Made by a program: the position numbers and the translations under genes | Shown: positions 56,316 to 64,000 of the stretch, piece after piece | How positions within the stretch are numbered: the first letter of the stretch is position 1 | Layout: each line of letters opens with the position of its first letter | Assembly: GCA_947503885.1 (NCBI GenBank) | Contig: CANNFD010000006.1 | Coordinates: forward strand, 62,001 to 126,000 | From: an uncultured Olleya sp. | Lineage (GTDB): Bacteria; Bacteroidota; Bacteroidia; Flavobacteriales; Flavobacteriaceae | Length of the DNA: 64,000 bases | Direction of reading: 5' to 3' | The notes under the pieces: model-generated | The model's database searches: none | What the model saw: only the letters and a program-made list of their open reading frames with translations | What the model was told of the DNA's origin: nothing

Positions 56316-57093
56316 TGGTAGCATTAGTATGGTAATGCACCTGTAGCAATTGTGCAACTACGCTAATAGCAATTTCTTTGGGTGTGTCACCACCAATATC
56401 TAAACCAATTGGACAAACAACATTTTGCATGCCTTGTTCAATATTCATTTCTTTGATTAGCATGTTATTAAAACGGACTTTTTTAGATTTACTCCCTATT
56501 AAACCAAGAAATTTTGTTTTTTCTTGTAATGCCATAGCAATAATATCAAAATCAATTGCATGGTTATGTGTTAACACTAAAACGTAACAGTTATCACCCC
56601 AATTTACTACATCTTTAAAAGTTTTAAAATCAGTTTCTGTTACTTGATGTGTAGTAATATTTTTATCTAAACCTAGATTAGAAAACCAATGTACTCTAGA
56701 GTCGATAAGATGGACTTTAAAAGGTGTGCCATCTAATAGTTTTACAATTTCAACACCAATGTGTCCTGCTCCAAACAAAAATAATTCTGGTGATTGGTTC
56801 ATAGGTTCTATCATAAATTCTACTTTTCCGCCACAACATTGTTCAAATTCTGGACCTAAAGTGTATGTGGATTCTATAATTCTGTTTTCTTGTAACGCGA
56901 CAATAGCTTCGTCTATAGCTTTAAATTCTAATTTCCCTCCTCCTATTGTTCCGTAAATTTGCTTGTCTTTAGTCACTAACATTCGTGACCCCACCACACA
57001 TGGTGTAGAGCCTAAACATTTAGTAACCGTAACAAACGCAACAGGAGTTTGTTGTTGTTTAAATTTAGAAAGTAATTCTATCCAATTCTGCAT
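56305..57093 (-). CDS. xdhC: XdhC/CoxI-family molybdenum cofactor maturation factor
   Basis: Binds and sulfurates Mo-cofactor and delivers it to xanthine dehydrogenase. The N-terminal XdhC/CoxI domain (VTVTKCLGSTPCVVGSRMLV, GTIGGGKLE) and the C-terminal Rossmann domain (LFLFGAGHIGVEIVKLL, LTHNHAIDFDIIA, LIGSKSKKVRF, CPIGLDIGGDTPKEIAISV) are complete. Length 262 aa. It lies opposite the xdhAB operon and leads a three-gene minus-strand unit with the membrane protein and NTPase. The substrate enzyme is very likely XdhAB next door. Confidence 0.93.
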   Translation of the reverse strand: MQNWIELLSKFKQQQTPVAFVTVTKCLGSTPCVVGSRMLVTKDKQIYGTIGGGKLEFKAIDEAIVALQENRIIESTYTLGPEFEQCCGGKVEFMIEPMNQSPELFLFGAGHIGVEIVKLLDGTPFKVHLIDSRVHWFSNLGLDKNITTHQVTETDFKTFKDVVNWGDNCYVLVLTHNHAIDFDIIAMALQEKTKFLGLIGSKSKKVRFNNMLIKEMNIEQGMQNVVCPIGLDIGGDTPKEIAISVVAQLLQVHYHTNATNEK

Positions 57094-57200
57094 AACACTT
57101 TATAATCTTTTTTGACCGTCAAGTTTTCCAAATTTAAACAATATGTTTTTGAACTATAAGAAAAGGGAATAGTAATGTATCGTATGTTTAAAAAAATATT

Positions 57201-57854
57201 TTACAAAACCTTTCCAAAAGGAAACAAACCCTGATAAGCTGGCAGATAACTTCGTTTTAAATTATCACATAAAGCATAATAAAAATCATTCCATTCTTGT
57301 TCTTGCATTTCATTTGAACGCTTCCCTGAAGCAACCGAAATAGCTGTACCAGTCCTCCAAGAAATTGGAATATTTAATTCTTTTTCTAGCTTCATCCTTG
57401 ACACCGTAGTTATCATAATTCCGGCTCCAGCAAATCTTGCTATAGGAGACTCTTGATCTAATTCTTTTAATATTTCAGTTTTATTAGCTTTGTCAATATT
57501 AATTTCAAACCTTTCTATTTTATTAATTAAAGCATTTGAAAAACAGCTTTCTTTTGGAATTAAAAGCACCCATTTAGCTTGGGTTTGTATAACAAAACTC
57601 CCTTTACTTTTATTGATAGCATATGAAACGCCTGAAAGGGTCTTGTCATAATTAAAATAAATAATTTGGTAGGGTTTTGATTTTGAAAAATCAAGAAGCG
57701 TATTCAGGTTATATTGTGAGGTTTGAAGTAAACAGGTTTCGTTTTCTGAAACTAATTCATGGATTCTAATAGACGTTTCTTTTAAATAAAAACGTGAAAC
57801 TTCTAGTGTAATTGGGTCTTGTTCCGTTAAGGAAAATTGAATTGAAAATTTCAT
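57201..57854 (-). CDS. Uncharacterised 217-aa protein
   Basis: Intact frame with ATG start and no signal peptide or membrane segment. Composition is ordinary, with a conserved-looking C-terminal part (ARFAGAGIMITTVSRMKLEKEL, SWRTGTAISVASGKRSNEMQEQEW). I do not recognise the family. It lies alone between xdhC and the arsenosugar cluster, with about 110 bp on one side and 276 bp on the other. Confidence 0.65.
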   Translation of the reverse strand: MKFSIQFSLTEQDPITLEVSRFYLKETSIRIHELVSENETCLLQTSQYNLNTLLDFSKSKPYQIIYFNYDKTLSGVSYAINKSKGSFVIQTQAKWVLLIPKESCFSNALINKIERFEINIDKANKTEILKELDQESPIARFAGAGIMITTVSRMKLEKELNIPISWRTGTAISVASGKRSNEMQEQEWNDFYYALCDNLKRSYLPAYQGLFPFGKVL

Positions 57855-58130
57855 ACAAATAAGTATTAGTTAAATTAATTTATTTGTATTTCGATAAGGT
57901 TAAAAGAAAATGTCGTTCATTTTGACTTGATGTCCATATTGTTTTACCACCGTGGTGTCTTCACTCGGTTGGTACCTTTAAAAAGGTTCGAAATACGTTG
58001 CGAATATAATAAAAATATTGACAATCCAAAATCACAGTTTTTAAAACAGATAACTCTTATAATTTTGTTAGTAGTTTTAAATCTTTACGACAAAACGATT
58101 TTAGATTTATATCTTTAAAAAAAAATCAAG
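57855..58130. other. Intergenic region upstream of the arsenosugar-type cluster
   Basis: Divergent gap of 276 bp with no supported gene. TATATCTTTA near 58106-58115 is one base off the -7 consensus TAnnTTTG and lies suitably before the ATG at 58131. I see no arsenic-regulator (ArsR) operator that I could identify. Confidence 0.4.
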
Positions 58131-58466
58131 ATGGCAAAAACATATTACGACCCAGCAGACTTAAGAAAATTTGGAAAAATAACAGAATGGAACGAAGACC
58201 TTGGAAACAAGTTTTTTGATTACTATGGTAAAGTTTTTGAAGAAGGCGCTTTAACTGCTAGAGAAAAATCATTAATCGCACTTGCTGTAGCACATACAGA
58301 GCAATGTCCATATTGTATTGATGCTTATACAAAAGACACACTACAACGTGGTATTACTAAAGAGCAAATGATGGAGGCTATACATGTTGGAGCTGCAATA
58401 AAAAGCGGTGCAACATTAGTACATGGTGTCCAAATGATGAATAAAGTAAATAAGCTTGATGGATAG
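58131..58466 (+). CDS. Arsenosugar-cluster AhpD/CMD-like peroxidase-fold protein
   Basis: A 111-residue carboxymuconolactone-decarboxylase-fold protein with the redox CxxC in HTEQCPYCIDAYT (Cys59, Cys62) and a downstream conserved HVGAAIKSGATLVHG helix. The opening TYYDPADLRKFGKI and immediate position before ArsS identify the form that accompanies arsenosugar biosynthesis genes. A thiol-based redox role toward arsenic intermediates is inferred. It starts the cluster, 56 bp before arsS. Confidence 0.9.
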   Translation: MAKTYYDPADLRKFGKITEWNEDLGNKFFDYYGKVFEEGALTAREKSLIALAVAHTEQCPYCIDAYTKDTLQRGITKEQMMEAIHVGAAIKSGATLVHGVQMMNKVNKLDG

Positions 58467-58522
58467 ATAAGTGTCAAACAAAAACTGACACCTCACTTTT
58501 AAGCTAATAAGTTAAATAATCA

Positions 58523-59587
58523 ATGACTAAACTAAAAACACAATCACTTCAAAAAAGACATAGTGATCTAGCTAATACTAATAAGCAACTTGAAATTTTA
58601 TCTAATGGGATTTTTGCTAATGGCGAACTTCCTACATTCAAAAATAAGATATCAGAGTCTAATCAATTTCCGCTTAAAGCGAAAAAATTAGAAATACTTC
58701 AAATTAACGTTGGCTACATGTGTAATCAAGTCTGCGAGCATTGTCATGTGGATGCCGGTCCAGACCGAAAGGAGATTATGACCCAAGACACTATGCAACA
58801 AATCTTGGATGTTATTAAAACCACCGGAGCACATACATTAGACTTAACAGGTGGCGCGCCAGAAATGAACCCTAATTTTAGATGGTTTGTGGAAGAAGCT
58901 TCAAAAATTGGAGTTAAGGATTTTATTGTACGTTCTAATTTAACTATTATTCGTGCAAACAAAAAGTACTACGATTTACCAGAATTTTTTAAAAAACACA
59001 ATATACATGTTGTAAGCTCTATGCCACATTGGACCAGAGGAAAGACAGACAAGCAACGTGGTGAAGGTGTTTTTGATATGTCTATCAAAGCCTTGCAAGA
59101 GTTAAACGCGGTTGGCTACGGAATGCCCGGAAGCCATTTAAAACTAGATTTAGTTTACAATCCAAGTGGTGCGTTTTTACCTGGCGATCAAACCGCAATG
59201 GAAAAGGACTTTAAAAAAGCATTGCTAGAAGATTTTAATATTCAGTTTCATAATTTATTTGCTATTACAAATTTACCAATTGCTCGCTTTTTAGACTATC
59301 TAATAGCGTCAGAAAACTATGAAGATTACATGTATGCTTTAGTAGAAGCTTATAATCCCGCAGCTGTACAAAACGTCATGTGTACAAACACTTTATCTGT
59401 TAGTTGGGATGGTTATTTATTTGATTGTGATTTTAATCAAATGTTAGAATTACCTGTAAACAGCAAAGCTAAACATATCTCAGAATACAAAACCGAGTTA
59501 TTAGAAGATCGTGATATAATTATCTCTCAACATTGTTATGGATGTACAGCTGGGGCAGGAAGTAGCTGTCAAGGTGTTGTTGCTTAA
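58523..59587 (+). CDS. arsS: Radical SAM arsenosugar biosynthesis enzyme ArsS
   Basis: Radical SAM enzyme that in known systems joins a 5'-deoxyadenosyl group to dimethylated trivalent arsenic, making the nucleoside precursor of arsenosugars. The cluster site is GYMCNQVCEHCHVDAGPDR (Cys67, Cys71, Cys74). The C-terminal DUF3641-type domain ends CYGCTAGAGSSCQG with further cysteines likely holding a second cluster or substrate. Other family blocks are DLTGGAPEMNPNFRW and SMPHWTRGKTDKQRGEGVF. Length (354 aa) is normal. It abuts the rhodanese gene. Confidence 0.95.
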   Translation: MTKLKTQSLQKRHSDLANTNKQLEILSNGIFANGELPTFKNKISESNQFPLKAKKLEILQINVGYMCNQVCEHCHVDAGPDRKEIMTQDTMQQILDVIKTTGAHTLDLTGGAPEMNPNFRWFVEEASKIGVKDFIVRSNLTIIRANKKYYDLPEFFKKHNIHVVSSMPHWTRGKTDKQRGEGVFDMSIKALQELNAVGYGMPGSHLKLDLVYNPSGAFLPGDQTAMEKDFKKALLEDFNIQFHNLFAITNLPIARFLDYLIASENYEDYMYALVEAYNPAAVQNVMCTNTLSVSWDGYLFDCDFNQMLELPVNSKAKHISEYKTELLEDRDIIISQHCYGCTAGAGSSCQGVVA

Positions 59588-60088
59588 ATGGCTAATATGA
59601 AACACTATTTATTTCTCCTATTACTATGCTCTTGCTTTGGGTATTCTCAAAATACACTTCCGGAATTATTAAAAAAACACAATAATAAAAGCATACCTTA
59701 TATAAGCGTCCAAGAATTAGCGATGCCAATTACAAATGCAATTATCCTTGATGCTAGAGAGCCTTCAGAATATAATATTAGTCACATTAAAAAAGCTACA
59801 TTAGTTGGTTACAAACACTTTAATCTAGACGAAGTCGTTAAAAGATATTTTAATAAAGATGATAAAATAGTAGTGTATTGCTCAATAGGTATTAGATCTG
59901 AAACTATTGCAGAGCAACTAAAAAAAGCAGGTTACACTAACGTATTTAATTTATATGGTGGCATTTTTGAATGGAAAAACAATAATTTTCCAATTGTAGA
60001 TTTAGAAGAAAATGAAACTGAAAAAATCCATGCTTTTAATAAGTCATGGAGCAAATGGATTACAAAAGGCGAACTAGTTTTTGACTAA
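59588..60088 (+). CDS. Exported rhodanese-domain protein
   Basis: A 166-residue protein with an N-terminal hydrophobic segment (LFLLLLCSCFGYSQ), either a plain or a lipoprotein signal, then a rhodanese domain with the active-site loop YCSIGIRSE. The ATG at 59588 directly follows the arsS stop; a second ATG 9 bp later is equally good for the signal peptide. Its place within the cluster suggests sulfur supply (thio-arsenicals) or thiol chemistry, but this is inferred. Confidence 0.85.
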   Translation: MANMKHYLFLLLLCSCFGYSQNTLPELLKKHNNKSIPYISVQELAMPITNAIILDAREPSEYNISHIKKATLVGYKHFNLDEVVKRYFNKDDKIVVYCSIGIRSETIAEQLKKAGYTNVFNLYGGIFEWKNNNFPIVDLEENETEKIHAFNKSWSKWITKGELVFD

Positions 60089-60111
60089 AAACCAATTAAA
60101 ATATTAGAGTA

Positions 60112-60720
60112 ATGACTTCAAAAAACCTAATAATAACCTTTACTAGAAACCCAGAGTTAGGTAAAGTAAAAACTAGATTAGCTAAAACTATTGGCGATGC
60201 TTCCGCTTTAGCGATATATAAAAAATTATTAGAACATACTCAAAGTGTTTTGCACGATTTAAACTGTGATAAAGCAGTGTATTACTCAGTTAAAATCAGA
60301 GACAACGACATTTGGGATAACGCCATCTACCAGAAGCATCAACAATTTGGTGGAGACTTAGGAATAAGAATGCAAAATGCATTTAAAGCTGGATTTGAAG
60401 CAGGTTATAATAAAATTATAATTGTTGGTAGTGATTTGTATGACCTTCAACCCAAACATATTAACCAAGCATTTAAAGCTTTAGACTCCAATAGCATTAC
60501 TATTGGACCTGCAGAAGATGGTGGTTATTACCTTTTAGGCATGAAAACACTACACAAAGCAGTCTTTGAAAACAAAAACTGGGGGACAGAAACAGTATTT
60601 GAAGACACTATTAAAAACTTAAAAAATGAAAGCGTATTTTTGTTAGAACAACTAAATGATGTGGATACTTACGACGACATTAAAAACAACCAAACACTAA
60701 AAGCTTTAATTAAATCATGA
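60112..60720 (+). CDS. TIGR04282-type arsenosugar cluster glycosyltransferase
   Basis: A 202-residue GT-A-like protein (DUF2064 family) with LIITFTRNPELGKVKTRLAKTIG, the IVGSDLYDL block in place of DxD, and GPAEDGGYYLLGM. This family regularly accompanies ArsS and ArsM and is expected to add or transfer a sugar group to the arsenical. The exact reaction is not known to me. Its last codon overlaps the PNP gene start by 4 bp. Confidence 0.88.
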   Translation: MTSKNLIITFTRNPELGKVKTRLAKTIGDASALAIYKKLLEHTQSVLHDLNCDKAVYYSVKIRDNDIWDNAIYQKHQQFGGDLGIRMQNAFKAGFEAGYNKIIIVGSDLYDLQPKHINQAFKALDSNSITIGPAEDGGYYLLGMKTLHKAVFENKNWGTETVFEDTIKNLKNESVFLLEQLNDVDTYDDIKNNQTLKALIKS

Positions 60721-61529
60721 TAAAATTAATTGACAAAACAGTAGATTACCTTAAAGAAAAAGGATTTAATAACCCTGAAGTCGGTATTATCCTTGGCACA
60801 GGATTAGGTAAATTAACCGACCATCTTGAGATTATTCAAGAAGTAAGTTATAATCATATTCCTAATTTTCCAACTGCTACTGTAGAGTTTCATAAAGGGA
60901 AATTAATTTTTGGAAATTTAGCAGGTAAAAAAGTAATCGTTATGCAAGGTCGTTTTCATATCTATGAAGGCTACTCGCTAGAAGATGTCACTTATCCAGT
61001 AAGAGTTATGGAAAGACTAGGTATTAAAACCCTATTAGTGTCAAACGCTTCTGGTGCTATTAACTTAGACTTTAAAAAAGGCGAGTTAATGCTAATCGAC
61101 GATCATATAAACCTACAAGGCAGTTCGCCATTAGCTTTTAAAGGTGTTGAAGAGTTGGGTGAACGTTTTGTTGACATGAGCGCACCCTACGATTTAGAGC
61201 TTAACAAAACCTTTAAACAAATTGCTAAAGCTAATAACATAAAGTTACACGAAGGGGTTTACGCCAGTGTAGTTGGACCACAATTAGAAACAAGAGCAGA
61301 ATACAGAATGCTTAAAATTATTGGTACAGATGCTGTTGGTATGAGTACCGTACCGGAAGTAATTGTTGCTAACCATTTAAAATTAAAAGTAGCTGCTGTG
61401 TCAGTTTTAACAGATGAATGCGACCCAAGTAATCTAAAACCTGTGGATATTAGTGAAATTATTGCTATGGCTAACCAAGCAGAACCAGATATGATTGTAT
61501 TATTTAAAGAATTAATTAAAACGCTTTAA
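60717..61529 (+). CDS. Purine nucleoside phosphorylase (PNP class II)
   Basis: Trimeric-type PNP with IILGTGLGKLTDHLE, VMQGRFHIYEGY, LLVSNASGAIN, YASVVGPQLETRAEYRML and VGMSTVPEVIVA. Length (270 aa) is normal. Within the cluster it probably removes adenine from the arsenic-bearing nucleoside made by ArsS, exposing the sugar for transfer. It could also serve general purine salvage. Overlap with the glycosyltransferase gene (4 bp) supports the first view. Confidence 0.93.
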   Translation: MIKLIDKTVDYLKEKGFNNPEVGIILGTGLGKLTDHLEIIQEVSYNHIPNFPTATVEFHKGKLIFGNLAGKKVIVMQGRFHIYEGYSLEDVTYPVRVMERLGIKTLLVSNASGAINLDFKKGELMLIDDHINLQGSSPLAFKGVEELGERFVDMSAPYDLELNKTFKQIAKANNIKLHEGVYASVVGPQLETRAEYRMLKIIGTDAVGMSTVPEVIVANHLKLKVAAVSVLTDECDPSNLKPVDISEIIAMANQAEPDMIVLFKELIKTL

Positions 61530-61555
61530 ATAAAAATTTAAAACTTAAATATACT

Positions 61556-62524
61556 ATGAGCTATTTAGACGCTACAAACGATTTATATAAAGAAGCTGCT
61601 TTAACACCAGATGTTGGGTTATGCTGTACTACTAATCCTATTTGGGAGCTACCAGGTCTTAAGATTCCTAAAATAATGCAGGAGATGAACTACGGTTGTG
61701 GTAGCACAGTCAATGCAAGAGACCTGACTAACAATCCTAAAATGCTATATGTTGGTGTTGGTGGCGGGATGGAATTATTACAATTTGCTTATTTTAATCG
61801 TCAAAAAGGCGGAGTAATTGGCGTAGATGTTGTAGACGAAATGCTTGAAGCCTCACGCAAAAATTTTATTGAAGCAGAAGCACAAAACGACTGGTTTAAA
61901 AGCGAATTTGTTGAGCTTGTTAAAGGCGATGCACTAAACCTTAATGTCCCAGACAACTCGATTGATGTGGCAGCACAAAACTGTTTGTTCAATATTTTTA
62001 AAGCTGATGATTTAAAAAAAGCTATTGAAGAAATGTATCGTGTTTTAAAACCACACGGAAGATTAGTTATGAGCGATCCAACTTGCGAACAACCAATGAA
62101 TGACACACTACGTAACGACGATAGACTACGCGCATTATGTTTAAGCGGAAGCTTACCAATCGCAGATTATGTTAAAGCGTTAACTGATGCTGGTTTTGGA
62201 ACAATCGAAATCAGAGCACGTAAACCTTACAGAATTTTAGATCCTAAAAATTATCCTACCGACGAGTTGATTTTTATCGAATCAATCGAAGTTGCTGCTA
62301 TTAAAGACCCAATGCCAGAAGATGGTCCTTGTATATTTACTGGTAAAGCAGCAATCTATTATGGCGACCAAGACTTTTTTGACGATAAAAAAGGACATAT
62401 TCTATTAAAAAATCAACCTATTGCTATTTGCGATAAAACAGCAGGAGACTTAGCTGCTTTAGGTAGAGATGATATTTATATTAGCGAGTCTACTTATCAT
62501 TATGATGGTGGCGGATGTTGTTAA
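61556..62524 (+). CDS. arsM: Arsenite methyltransferase of arsenosugar type
   Basis: SAM-dependent methylation of As(III) to dimethyl forms. The 322-residue protein has the family opening with Cys23-Cys24 (GLCCTTNP) and Cys48 (YGCGS), the SAM-binding YVGVGGGMELLQFAYF, the methyltransferase core (about 65-220), and a C-terminal GGGCC (321-322) that can bind arsenic. This form with the N-terminal CC and C-terminal CC is typical of ArsM proteins paired with ArsS. It starts 26 bp after PNP. Confidence 0.93.
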   Translation: MSYLDATNDLYKEAALTPDVGLCCTTNPIWELPGLKIPKIMQEMNYGCGSTVNARDLTNNPKMLYVGVGGGMELLQFAYFNRQKGGVIGVDVVDEMLEASRKNFIEAEAQNDWFKSEFVELVKGDALNLNVPDNSIDVAAQNCLFNIFKADDLKKAIEEMYRVLKPHGRLVMSDPTCEQPMNDTLRNDDRLRALCLSGSLPIADYVKALTDAGFGTIEIRARKPYRILDPKNYPTDELIFIESIEVAAIKDPMPEDGPCIFTGKAAIYYGDQDFFDDKKGHILLKNQPIAICDKTAGDLAALGRDDIYISESTYHYDGGGCC

Positions 62525-62572
62525 GTAATATATGTTACAATACTTGATATATAAAAACAATAATTTAGCTTA

Positions 62573-63454
62573 ATGGAAAAGTATTTAGACATTATAAAAA
62601 ACGCCTACTTTGGCTATTGGAATTATCTTAAAAATCAAATTATATTTCCTAATAGTTGGGATAATTATTTTTATGGATTAATCATAATTTCATTAATCGT
62701 TTGGGGTTTAGAGATTGCATTTCCTTGGCGTAAAAAGCAATCTATTTTCAGAAAAGATTTTTGGATTGACACGTTTTACATGTTTTTCAACTTTTTTTTA
62801 TTAAACCTTATTGTTTTAATTGCTTTATCAAATACTGCTGCTCAACTTTTTAACGATGTATTAGGTATTGTTGGATTATCAGTTTCAGATTTTCAACTAT
62901 TAGATATTAATGCCTTTCCATTTTGGCTTCGTATTCTTGTCTTCTTTATTGTAGTCGATTTTGTGCAATGGTGGACACATAGATTATTACACAAATCAGA
63001 GTTTTTATGGAATTTTCATAAAGTACACCACTCTGTAAAAGAAATGGGATTTGCTGCACATTTACGCTATCATTGGATGGAACCCGTAGTTTACAACTCA
63101 TTAAAATATATTCCTTTAGCAATTATTGGAGGATTTTCTGCACAGGATGTTGCATTGGTTCACTTCTTTAATATTACCATCGGTCATCTAAACCACGCTA
63201 ATATTGGTTGGGATTATGGTGTGTTAAAATATATTTTTAACAACCCAAAAATGCACATCTGGCATCACTCAAAAAAATTGCCAGAAGAAAGAAGATACGG
63301 AGTTAACTTTGGGATTACACTTAGTCTTTGGGACTATCTTTTTAAAACAAATTACATACCATATGATGGACGTGATATCGAATTAGGTTTTGATGGCGAC
63401 GAAACGTTTCCTAAGGATTTTATAAGTCAGGAGTTATACCCATTAAAAAAATGA
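62573..63454 (+). CDS. Sterol desaturase / fatty acid hydroxylase family membrane protein
   Basis: A 293-residue membrane enzyme with four to five spans and the histidine clusters expected for a di-iron site: HRLLH, HKVHH, NHAN and HIWHHS. Known relatives hydroxylate, desaturate or cleave lipid substrates. In this cluster it may act on the lipid part of an arsenolipid or arsenosugar-phospholipid. That link is inferred from position. It overlaps the DUF547 gene by 4 bp (ATGA). Confidence 0.9.
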   Translation: MEKYLDIIKNAYFGYWNYLKNQIIFPNSWDNYFYGLIIISLIVWGLEIAFPWRKKQSIFRKDFWIDTFYMFFNFFLLNLIVLIALSNTAAQLFNDVLGIVGLSVSDFQLLDINAFPFWLRILVFFIVVDFVQWWTHRLLHKSEFLWNFHKVHHSVKEMGFAAHLRYHWMEPVVYNSLKYIPLAIIGGFSAQDVALVHFFNITIGHLNHANIGWDYGVLKYIFNNPKMHIWHHSKKLPEERRYGVNFGITLSLWDYLFKTNYIPYDGRDIELGFDGDETFPKDFISQELYPLKK

Positions 63455-64000
63455 AGCAGCTATTAATCTTATTATCAGTAACAGTTTTTATTACTGCTTG
63501 TAACGCTCAAAAAGTTGCTCAAAAAACTTTTGAAGTACAAAACAAAAGCACCTCTGTAACTGTAGATGAAATCAATAAAACTTTAGAAGACAGTATTACT
63601 CAAACTGTTGAAGTTATTGATTACAATGGTAATACAATTGCAGAAGCTGAAACCATGGAAGAAGCTGAAGCACTTATGCTAAAACTAGAAAAGGAAGCAA
63701 ACACAATAACTAAAATACCTCTTCCTCCAAAGCCTCCAAAACAGACTAAGAATTCAACATTTGACCATAAAAGATGGACTAAATTATTACAACAATTTGT
63801 TACTGAAGATGGTAAAGTAAATTATCAAAAAATAAGAGTAAATAAAACCAATTTAACTGTTTATATAGATGATTTAACCCATAACACACCTAATAAACAT
63901 TGGTCAAAACAAGAAAAACTAGCCTATTGGATTAACGCTTATAACGCATTAACGGTAGATTTAATAATCCGAAACTATCCAGTTAAAAGCATTAAAGATA
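63451..64000 (+). CDS. DUF547 lipoprotein, cut by the window end
   Basis: Starts at the ATG overlapping the desaturase stop. It has a signal peptide with lipobox (FITACNAQ), a Glu/Thr-rich stalk, a proline-rich linker (LPPKPPKQT), then the start of DUF547 with WSKQEKLAYWINAYNALTVDLII, the hallmark of the family. The frame is open to the last base, so the C-terminus is outside. DUF547 proteins are often found at the end of ArsS/ArsM clusters. Function unknown. Confidence 0.85.
   Translation, partial: MKQLLILLSVTVFITACNAQKVAQKTFEVQNKSTSVTVDEINKTLEDSITQTVEVIDYNGNTIAEAETMEEAEALMLKLEKEANTITKIPLPPKPPKQTKNSTFDHKRWTKLLQQFVTEDGKVNYQKIRVNKTNLTVYIDDLTHNTPNKHWSKQEKLAYWINAYNALTVDLIIRNYPVKSIKD

Noticed and set aside
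57927-58118. 63-codon plus-strand open frame upstream of the arsenic cluster
   Set aside because: No signal peptide, motif or conserved feature; low-complexity hydrophobic end; overlaps the probable promoter region. Not supported as a gene.
1-64000. Search by eye for CRISPR arrays, insertion sequences, rRNA genes and prophage
   Set aside because: No regularly spaced direct repeats, transposase motifs, rRNA-like sequence or phage structural genes were seen.

Overview
This window is AT-rich chromosomal DNA of a marine-type member of the Bacteroidota, most likely family Flavobacteriaceae. Several signals support this. A metalloprotease ends in a type IX secretion (T9SS) sorting domain. One promoter matches the Bacteroidota form TTG-N19-TAnnTTTG exactly, and others match its -7 half. 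Shine-Dalgarno sites are not obvious. Isoprenoids appear to come from a mevalonate route (HMG-CoA reductase plus a GYDIA-type GHMP kinase), and there are tandem POT peptide transporters beside a dipeptidyl peptidase IV. I name no genus or species.

Layout. (1) 0.1-7.5 kb: a long MFS sugar-type transporter with an exported glycosylasparaginase, then cyanophycin synthetase, cyanophycinase and an isoaspartyl dipeptidase/asparaginase, a complete make-and-degrade set for the storage polymer cyanophycin. (2) 7.6-18 kb: polA, then an McrBC-like restriction pair, a kinase-aminotransferase fusion, and the wreck of an AIPR-family (abortive infection) gene, bracketed by two nearly identical terminator repeats. 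This looks like a decaying defence island. (3) 18-28 kb: a large T9SS-exported M4 metalloprotease, a frameshifted DUF559 nuclease-like remnant, a YgiQ radical SAM protein, an OppC/DppC-type permease and a tail-specific protease. (4) 28-33 kb: surE, a small membrane protein, lpxB, a C40 lipoprotein and a ComEC-like protein on the plus strand. (5) 33-42 kb: thioredoxin, two POT transporters and DPP IV on the minus strand, then the mevalonate pair. (6) 42-49.6 kb: an envelope operon (coaX, outer-membrane protein, TPR protein, lptC, small membrane protein, CNNM/CorC) plus a PpiD/SurA-like foldase. (7) 49.8-57.9 kb: tRNA-Phe, then a guanine-to-urate module (guanine deaminase, XdhA, XdhB, XdhC) with an odd P-loop NTPase and two uncharacterised membrane proteins. 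(8) 58.1-64 kb: an arsenosugar-type gene cluster (AhpD-like protein, ArsS, rhodanese, TIGR04282-type glycosyltransferase, purine nucleoside phosphorylase, ArsM, sterol-desaturase-family enzyme, DUF547 protein) that runs off the window end.

The strongest points for follow-up are the arsenosugar/arsenolipid cluster, the non-cyanobacterial cyanophycin cluster, the eroded AIPR gene next to McrBC, the kinase-lyase fusion, the NTPase/membrane-protein/XdhC group, and a three-copy REP-like intergenic repeat. All calls come from reading the sequence and recognising motifs by eye. No database search was run.
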